Shown: positions 57,250-64,000 of the stretch, piece by piece
How the letters are laid out: each line of letters starts with the position of its first letter
How positions within the stretch are numbered: the first letter of the stretch is position 1
NCBI GenBank assembly: GCA_963970005.1
Contig: CAXAMN010018557.1
Coordinates: 299,346 to 363,345, forward strand
Source: Durusdinium trenchii
Lineage: Eukaryota > Sar > Dinophyceae > Suessiales > Symbiodiniaceae
Direction of reading: 5' to 3'
Length of the DNA: 64,000 bases
Position numbers and translations under genes: made by a program
The notes under the pieces: model-generated
Databases searched by the model: none
The model's input: the letters and a program-made list of their open reading frames with translations, nothing else
What the model was told of the DNA's origin: nothing

Positions 57250-58235
57250 TGCAAGCTATACTACGTCCCAAGATCATCTTGATTGAACAAGTAGCAGCCT
57301 TTCATTCGCATCCTCATCGGGCTTGGATAGAAAAGGCCTTGTGGTTTGCAGGCTACCAGTTGCGATTTGCCCATGTCATTAAGCTCAGTGATGTGATGCC
57401 AGTCAAACGTGCTAGATGGCTGGGCGTTGCCTACTTCGTCCATGAGCCGGACATCCACTTTCCGGCCTTGTCCTCATGGTCCATTGAGCGAGTTACTACT
57501 TTGTTGGAGTTTGATTGCGTCCGAGCATGGCCTCCTGACATCCTCATGAGACTCAAGGTCCCTGATGATGCCATTCAACAAGCCCAGAGTCTTCCTATGG
57601 AACGCGCTGCGAAATCCAGAAAGAGGTACACGGCCGATGAGGCTGTTGCCACGCACACCTTCCGGGCTACTGATACCTGTTTGCCTACCTTCATGGCCCA
57701 ATATGGAAATCAACACCGCCTTCATCAAGAGCTGCTGGCAAATCGTGGATATTTTGCTCATTGGTTGCAAACTGTCGATGATGACACTTACCGATTCTGG
57801 CACCCAGTGGCTGGCACACTGCTTGAGTTACAGTATGATTTGACCTGGATCTCAAGGGCGGTTGACAGCCTGTTCAATCAACTGGGGCAGGCAGGCCGGC
57901 AGGCCATAGCAGCTTTGCTGAATGGGAAAAAGGAGACCCGTGCTACTGCAATCATTCAAGCAATGAAACAGATTGGGTTGGAGACGCCGCGTAAACGCTC
58001 AGAAGCCCTCGACAGTGAGAGTTCTGCCCGGGAACTGCAGTTGTCCAAGCGGAAACATCCTGAGATCAACCTTTCCACGGTGGTGATCATGAAAGGATTT
58101 ATTCTCAATGAAGATGATTCCAATGCTGAGCAGCTGACTTCATTCGTCCGCAATCCTCTGGGGTCTTCCTTGCACACCTCGAGCAGGCCACTCCGTGGAT
58201 TAGGGAGAATTCGTATGTGCAGTATTTGCCTCTAG
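57249..58235 (+). pseudogene. Retroelement copy 2: methyltransferase second half and ORF1
   Basis: The frame resumes with LRPKIILIEQVAAF (motif VI, catalytic Glu) and KRARWLGVAYFVH (motif VIII). It continues without the shift that copy 1 has, into VPDDAIQQAQSLPMERAAKS and FMAQYGNQHRLHQELLANRG. At about 57810 it jumps to LELQYDLTWISRAVDSLF, which in copy 1 lies 1.5 kb further on. Copy 2 therefore has an internal deletion. The end (MKGFILNEDDSNAEQL) shifts frame near 58160. This segment shows that the methyltransferase and the following region form one ORF in the undamaged element. Confidence 0.8.
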
Positions 58236-58945
58236 TGGATGCCCGGACATGATCAAGTCCACCTGGGGTCGCTCCTTGAGGAATCGCAACAAAGCTGTCC
58301 ATGCGGCTCAGGCAGATTCATGGGAGTGTTGCGCCTGACCACATTCAGATCGTGCTGCAGGCAAGTGGCTTCAATCGCATCTTCTGCACCCCCAAGGGCT
58401 CCGATGGCAGACAGGATCAGAGTTACCGCATCATTTGAATCATTTGGGCGGAAGGGGACATTCCAAGGCTGACCTCCCTGTCCAAACAGACCACGGGATG
58501 CCTTGGTTTGGTGAAGGGGCAAGATGGCATGGGGCTTCGATACAAGCATGGAGACTTCCCAGCTGCATGGAAGATCATCTGTCCCTCCTAAGAGACTCCT
58601 CCGGATCTGCATGGTGCTGAGATGATCAAGATCCAGCCGTTGCCTTTTGGCACATCAAAGGATCAGTTGACGCAATGGGCTCTCACCTACAAATGGCGTA
58701 TCCAGCCTCTTCGCCAGATAGGTGCTCGTGCTTGGCTGGTTGCTTCAACTGAGACCATCCCGGAGGGCATCCTATAGTTCAACTCAGCTCCTGTTCTTGC
58801 CAGGCCATTGCCCCCTCAGGCAGAAGCACGCAAGTCGCCCATCACTGCCGGTGATGCTATGCTCAATCACGCCAGTTCCACTGCGAGCTCAGGTAATGGT
58901 CAACAAGCCGATCCCTGGGCTCAGTATCTGGTAATACAAGGCCCC
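58160..58945 (+). pseudogene. Retroelement copy 2: decayed ORF1 middle
   Basis: Matches copy 1 at about 49845-50860 only in pieces across all three frames: HLEQATPWIREN, STWGRSLRNR, QTTGCLGLVKGQDGMG, DPWAQYL. A second deletion of roughly 300 bp removes what is 49893-50200 in copy 1. Several stops and shifts; no usable frame longer than 80 codons. Confidence 0.65.
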
Positions 58946-58946
58946 T

Positions 58947-59513
58947 GTGACTGCAACGGCACCTCGGAGTGTCGTGGGGCCCACGGAGTCGAAGTTCCAA
59001 GAGCAGACAGGCAAACTCAATGCTCTGGCAGCCAGGATTGCCTCTATGGAAGGTGCCTCAACGGCTTTCCAGAATGAGACGCAGAAGCACATCACTCAGC
59101 TGGATACGAATATGAGGCAGCAAGCCCATGATACCCAGAATCGCTTGCATTCAATTGGATTGCGCTTTGAAGAGCACCAGAAGGAGGTTGCTCAGCAGCT
59201 GCTTGCTTCTTCCCAGTCCTTGAAGGCCTCTCTGGTCAAGACAATGCGCAATGAGAATCAAGCGATCCATGGCACCTTGGCCGCCTTGCAGGAGATGTTT
59301 CAAGAGAACCTTGGGCGGAAGAAACCCAAGGAATCCAACGAGCGATGGGGCAGGACGGCTATCAATTCACTGTGGATGTTCTGTGGGTACTTTCCTACCT
59401 CTTCTTCAGTGGTTGAATGTTTTTTGCGCTACGCTCATGGTTGGCGCGCCTCTGCTCGGCTAAGCTGTTCCGGCGTGTTCTTGGGCATGGAATTAGATTT
59501 GGAGAAGCTTTGA
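58947..59513 (+). pseudogene. Retroelement copy 2: ORF1 coiled coil
   Basis: RSVVGPTESKFQEQTGKLNA to NLGRKKPKESNE matches copy 1 at about 80% of residues, with heptad Leu/Ile/Met spacing. The copy 1 stop after KESNE is here an Arg codon (CGA), so the frame runs on for 50 codons to a TGA at 59511 that overlaps the start of the endonuclease frame. The ORF1-ORF2 boundary therefore differs between copies. Confidence 0.75.
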
Positions 59514-60443
59514 ATCCAGGTCCTGATGATGACCTTAGATTTGCCATTTGCAATCCCACGTCGCTGACGAACAAGGCTGATGCTTTTCATGCTTTACGAG
59601 AGCAATTCAATTGTCATTTCATTGCAGCCTCTGAAACAAGCGCAACTCAGCCTGTTCAAGTGATGGCGAGACGCCAGATGCGGCAATTGGGATACTACTC
59701 AGCTTTCACCACAGCAAGCTCCTTCCTTCAGAGCAAGGGCTGACCAGAAGATCAGCTTGCGAGGAAAAGCTACAGGGTGTGCTTGCTTTTGCATTGCCCC
59801 CCTTCGTGGTGCCAGATGTCCACAAGAAATGCAACCAGGGATGGACTTGCGTTTGCTGCATGTCGTCATTGATGAGTGGAAGATTCAGCTCATCGTTGTT
59901 TACGGCCTGGCACAATCCAATCCGGGCGCCCAGGAGTTCAATGACGCCATTTTGGCCACGGCGACCCAGAGAGTGCAGCAAGTGAATTTGCCAGCAATCA
60001 TTTTAGGAGACTTCAATGCAGATGTTGCCAAACTTTCTTCTGCTCACAAGTTAGCTAATTTGGGATTCTTGCATTTGCAACAACTGTACGTGAATATGTA
60101 TGGATGTGATATGCCTCCTTCTTGCAAAGAGGCCACCAATCCTGACACTGCATTCATTTCACCTGTTTTGTTGCCACGACTTCGCAGCATTTCGGTCTTG
60201 CAGGAACCCCTTTTTGATGCTCACAAGGTTGCGCTGTTTGACCTCAAGGGCTCCTCCGGCAATGTGTTCAAACAAGTTTGGCCCAAGCCTAGGCCATTCA
60301 CAGATCTTATCAATGATGAGAACCTTCTTCGTCAAGCAAATTTAGATCTTTCGTCTTGGCCAGAACAGGGCGCCCATTTGCCTCGGCATTTGCCGAAAGC
60401 CTTCGGGGCCGATGTCAGCCCCAAAAGCCAAAACAGATCTTGA
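59417..60443 (+). pseudogene. Retroelement copy 2: EEP endonuclease
   Basis: Frame one (59417-59743): KLFRRVLGHGIRFGEALNPG, ICNPTSLTNK and ASETSAT. After one shift near 59740, frame two (59757-60443) runs from TGCACFCIAPLRGARCPQEM through VVYGLAQSNPGA, AIILGDFNAD, NPDTAFISP and FDAHKVALF. All catalytic positions (Asn, Glu, Asp, Asn, Asp/His) are kept. Apart from the single shift the domain is complete. Confidence 0.85.
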
Positions 60444-61130
60444 TTGCCTCCCTGGTTCCCAAAGCCAGAAGTGGGGACTTCGAACCTGAACACGAGATAC
60501 ATTGCATCTCCACAGCCAGTATGATTAAGAAACTGCGTCGCATCCAGTCCTTGAAGCGTAAGATTTGCAAGGAGTCTTTGTTCGATTGTCTTATCTTGGT
60601 ATGGCATAAGATCCTTCGATTCAAGTTCAAGGGACAGTCTTTTGTGGCCTGGACTCAGTCTCAGCCTGAACTCTTTCCAGTCCCATGGAACCTCCCACAC
60701 TTGGAATGGCTGCATGATCTTGCTCAATTATATGGAAACATGAGGTTGATTGTGCGATGAGCTTAGACCGCCGTATTTTCCAAGATAAGCAAGCCTTTCG
60801 TCTTCAGCTGGATAAAACTCAGGGACATAACAAGCTCACTTTTGCTTGAGTTTGTGGTGCCACTCCTAAGCTTGAGTCTATTGAACACGCTGTTGATCAG
60901 ACTGCCATTTTGATTCCACAGCCAATTCGCATGACCAGCAAAGGTCCCACTCGGTATGAAGCTTTTGTTGAAGATCCCAAAGCCTTCCAGAAGGGACAGG
61001 CATTAAGGCTAAATCATCATCCAGGTTGGTTGCACGAAATTCGTGAGCCCTCGGTTCTTGTTTCCTGCCAAACGGAGCTTGAAGATCTTGAGAATGTGCA
61101 AGTTTGCCAAAAATATCCTTGTCACTAATC
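60430..61130 (+). pseudogene. Retroelement copy 2: linker to reverse transcriptase
   Basis: IASLVPKARSGDFEPEHEIH to HKILRFKFKGQSFVAWTQSQ (ending about 60760), then a decayed stretch with a TGA (60847). It matches copy 1 (HNKLTF, IEHAVDQTAILIPQPIR-like) in other frames. The N-terminal part of the reverse transcriptase begins near 61100. Confidence 0.6.
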
Positions 61131-61735
61131 CCCAGCAGATTTGTCATCATTTGACCAATTTCTGGGCGCCACTATGGCAAAGGGATGATGCACATTTGCA
61201 TTCTCCTGCTTTCGACCTTGCATTCGAGCAATTTCTGTCCCTGCTGCCTCGCAATGACATTCGAGTTGACTCTGCAGACATTTCAGTATGGAAAGCGTTT
61301 ATTTGGGGCTTGCGTTGGAATGCAGCACCAGGGCCAGATGGCATCACGGCCTTTGAACTTCAGACCTTGCCTGACCAGCTCATCTCTATGCTGATTCGAG
61401 TCATCCATAATTACCCTGAGGGCTTTCCATCCTGGTTGATGGCAGCAAAAGTCTTCGCTGCTCCCAAGGGTTCCGGCTCCCCTGTCCCAGATAAAGTTAG
61501 ACCGATTCTTGTCTCAGATTTACCGAATTTGGGCCCAGGTCGTATGTCGACAAGTCTTGAATGCACTGGGTCAAGTTATGACTTGTGATATCACAGGTCT
61601 TCTCCCAGGTCGCGGTGCGTTCGAGGCACCATACGCTCCCAATGGTTTTTCGAGGAAGCACATGCAGCCGGCGAGCCTTGCGCAGGTATTACACTCGACC
61701 TTGTCAAATGCTTTAACGCAATAAACAGGTCCCGT
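61120..61735 (+). pseudogene. Retroelement copy 2: reverse transcriptase, first half
   Basis: NPQQICHHLTNFWAPLWQRD, WNAAPGPDGITAFELQTLPD and WLMAAKVFAAPKG lie in one frame to about 61500. SQIYRIWAQVVCRQVL and ITGLLPGRGAF are in a second frame. Motif A, GITLDLVKCFNAINR, is in a third at about 61686-61730. The same blocks are in copy 1 in the same order. Confidence 0.8.
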
Positions 61736-63000
61736 GGAATTTCTATCCTCAGCCACTTGGGAGTCCCACAGTCGATCTTGCATCAATGGGCTGGCTCCCT
61801 TGCTAAACTATCCCGCAGATGGGAAGTCTCAGGTCAGTGTTCAAAATGAAGTACCGAGTAGCTGCGGGCTCCCTGAAGGGGATGTCTTCTCGGTTTTGGT
61901 TATGTTGGGGGTTGCCCAGTGTTGGACTGCTGCATGTCGGGAACATACCCACGCAAACTCCTTGATCTCAGCCTATGCTGACAACTGGGCCTGGGCAGTG
62001 AAAGATGTTCTGGATATTCAACCTCTCCTTGACGTCACTGTTCGTTGGACTCAAATTTTTGGTCTGCAAATTGATAGGTCCAAGACCTGGTGGTGGACCT
62101 CGCATTCGCACTTGGCCAACATAGTCCGTAATGCCTTTTCCAGTCTCCATCTCCCAGAGATAGCAAAAGTCCAGTCAGCATCGGATCTTGGGTGTCCCCT
62201 GCGTTATCAGGGTGCAGCTCGCATGGGTAAGATTCACGATCGTCTTCGTAAAGCCAAGGAACGACCTGCTCGACTCAAAATGTCACACGTGGACATTGAT
62301 GTTAAAGCTCAAGTCATTTCTGCCAGTGTTTTCCCAGTTGCCTTTCGTGGGTGTGAATTATTCCCTTTAGGCCACCAGCACACTCGATCCATCCGGTTCC
62401 ATGTTGCTGAAGCCTTGGTTGGTCCCTCGGAAAGCATGTCCTCTGTACTGGTCACCTTGTGTGCCTCAAAGTATGTCAAAGATCCTGAATTACATGTGAT
62501 ACTATTGGCTTGTGCAGCTGCTCGGAGGTTTCTCCTGACAAGAAACCGTGCCACTCAGCTTGCTTTCTTCAAGCTTGTTTCGCCCTATTCCCCTCAACCC
62601 AATACTTCCAAGGGGCCTGCTTCGACTTTGAAAACATACTTGGTGCGTTTGGGCTGGTCTCTTGACTCGCAGGGCTTAGTCCAAGTAGCTGCCTTCGTGA
62701 AGTTGAATTTTTTGGTATGTCCTTGGAAGACGCTTGTGTGGTTTGCAGAACGAGCTTGGCAGGATCGATTGCTTGTGATCCAGTCCCACCGTAGATCTCT
62801 GATCAATTTCCCCAATCTTGATCAACATCTCACCCGGCAAGTCTTCCTGCGTTTCACCGCCCCAGAGAGACGCATCTTAGTCCGCGAAATAGCAGGGGCA
62901 TATCAAACTAGAAGCCAGCAGGCAATTTGGGATGATCAGGTTACCCCTGATTGCCCATGGTGTGGCCAAGAAGATACCAAATTTCATCGATATTTCGTGC
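61734..63000 (+). pseudogene. Retroelement copy 2: reverse transcriptase, motif B on, zinc knuckle
   Basis: From about 61850 the frame reads PSSCGLPEGDVFSVLVMLGV (motif B), then SAYADNWAW (motif C, again Asn for the second Asp), KTWWWTSHSH and VAEALVGPSESM. It reaches the zinc knuckle CPWCGQEDTKFHRYF, where a shift near 62995 moves the last Cys into the next frame. The first 40 codons of the nominal ORF (61734-61850) are out of frame; the true reading there is ISILSHLGVPQSILHQWAGS. Confidence 0.85.
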
Positions 63001-63963
63001 GCGGCCACCCAGTCAGTCCGGGAGCCCTTTCTGGAACTTGTCCATCGTCTCAGGGACGTCGACACGTTGTTACCTGAACTGCCTGTTATGTTTGAGGAGA
63101 GCGAGGATGAATTTAGATTCACTTTCCAATATGCCATCCAGCCTAGGCCTCCTGCGCCCAACCTGTTGGATGACTTGCAAGCGTATGTTTACACGGATGG
63201 TAGTTGCATTAATCCGACGTTGCCCACTATGAGACATGCTGGCTTTAGCGTAGTGGTTGATTCTTGTCGTAGTGACAGTGAAAGATGTTGGCATGCCCAG
63301 AGATATAAAGAGACGGGGGAGATGCCACCCACATTGCATGCGGTAATCCAGGAACTTTGTCCACAGGCTCAGTCAATCCATCATGCGGAACTTAGAGCGA
63401 TCGTTCGGCCGGAAGAATGCTTTTGTCATGCCGTCATCCATGTTGACTCTTCCAGTGCCATGTCTACCTTTGTGTCTGCACAGCAAGTACATGGTGTTCG
63501 ATTGCATAAGCATCCCCATCCGGAGCTATGTTTGCAAATTCAACAGCTCCACAATAGTGCTTGTAATCGGCTTGAGAAAATCAAAGCCCACACCATTCCT
63601 CAGGATCTCCCTGACTTGCTATGCTATCATGCTCTTGGTAACATGGTTGCAGATCGGGCGGCCTCAGCTGTCTGCACTTCCTGTCATCCTACTCTTACAG
63701 GGGAGTGGATGCGACAGGCTGATGCTCGTAAACATGACATGGAGGTATTGACTCAATTTTATCGCCTTTCGCTGGCTCTGCAGTGTCATCGTAAAAATCA
63801 TGAACAACATGTACCTGCGTCCTTCAACCCCATGGAGCCACATCCCATGAGGCAGGCTGCAGCATACTCTACCCACTGTGCCAACTGGACCGTAAATGAT
63901 TCTTGGAAGTTAAATGGACCACTTGTTCGAGCACATAAGTATTTTTCTGACATGTATGCTTGA
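62990..63963 (+). pseudogene. Retroelement copy 2: RNase H and C-terminus
   Basis: Reads SVREPFLELVHRLRDVDTLL, then RNase H motifs YTDGSC, HHAELRAIV, IHVDSSSA and LGNMVADRAA, all acidic residues kept. LTQFYRLSLALQCHRKNHEQ and FNPMEPHPMRQAAA follow. A shift near 63900 ends the frame with a TGA at 63961. The matching reading goes on past it as LDWACQLQWPG and runs off the window. Confidence 0.85.
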
Positions 63964-64000
63964 CTGGGCCTGCCAACTCCAATGGCCGGGCGATGCACAA

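Overview
The window looks like nuclear DNA of a dinoflagellate, most likely of the Symbiodiniaceae. The reasons are sparse genes in a sea of short interspersed repeats, minisatellites and small palindromes; non-LTR retrotransposons whose proteins read like dinoflagellate LINEs (GEAxNPGP, then an EEP endonuclease, reverse transcriptase, zinc knuckle and RNase H); and a near match to the dinoflagellate spliced leader just upstream of a small gene. The genus is an inference; no marker gene is present.

1-39.5 kb is almost gene-free. It holds microsatellites (CTA at 2.5 kb, AGCAGT at 14.2 kb, GA/TG at 26.1 kb, TTTG/TCTG/TTTC at 36.1 kb), a 13-unit CTCCTAGTAGTAAGGCCAGGAGCCCC array (14.8-15.5 kb), two copies of a ~0.5 kb element with imperfect terminal inverted repeats (19.5 and 29.7 kb), and long hairpins (27.6 and 36.9 kb). 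Only two stretches there look like real genes: a 56-residue secreted-type ORF on the minus strand (10.75-10.92 kb) with a degenerate spliced leader about 90 nt upstream, and a minus-strand remnant of a BspA-type leucine-rich-repeat protein (12.7-13.3 kb).

39.6-46.6 kb is a distinct block. A 6.3 kb unit with inverted terminal sequences (40022-40067 and 46253-46299) sits between two arrays of the same TTGGAGGCCATCGC minisatellite. It carries minus-strand exons of one or more unknown proteins, separated by introns full of degenerate ~320 bp repeats and the palindrome-like motif TCCTTCAAAGGA.

46.6-64 kb holds two head-to-tail, decayed copies of a large LINE-like retrotransposon. The order in each is a C5-cytosine DNA methyltransferase domain, a long unknown ORF1 region, a coiled coil, then ORF2 with EEP endonuclease, reverse transcriptase, CCHC zinc knuckle, RNase H and a C-terminal domain. 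Copy 1 (about 46.6-56.5 kb) spans the whole order; copy 2 (56.5 kb to past the window end) has at least two internal deletions. Both have frameshifts and stops, so neither can make full proteins now, but the methyltransferase core of copy 1 is still open with all key motifs. Differences between the copies are mostly synonymous, including in the methyltransferase, which implies that the active lineage was under protein-level selection. A retrotransposon-borne methyltransferase of this kind has been reported in Symbiodinium and some algae (work of de Mendoza and colleagues, from memory), so the association is not new. The YADN active site, the NPGP motif, the tailless tandem junction and the inverted-repeat-bounded unit deserve a second look.
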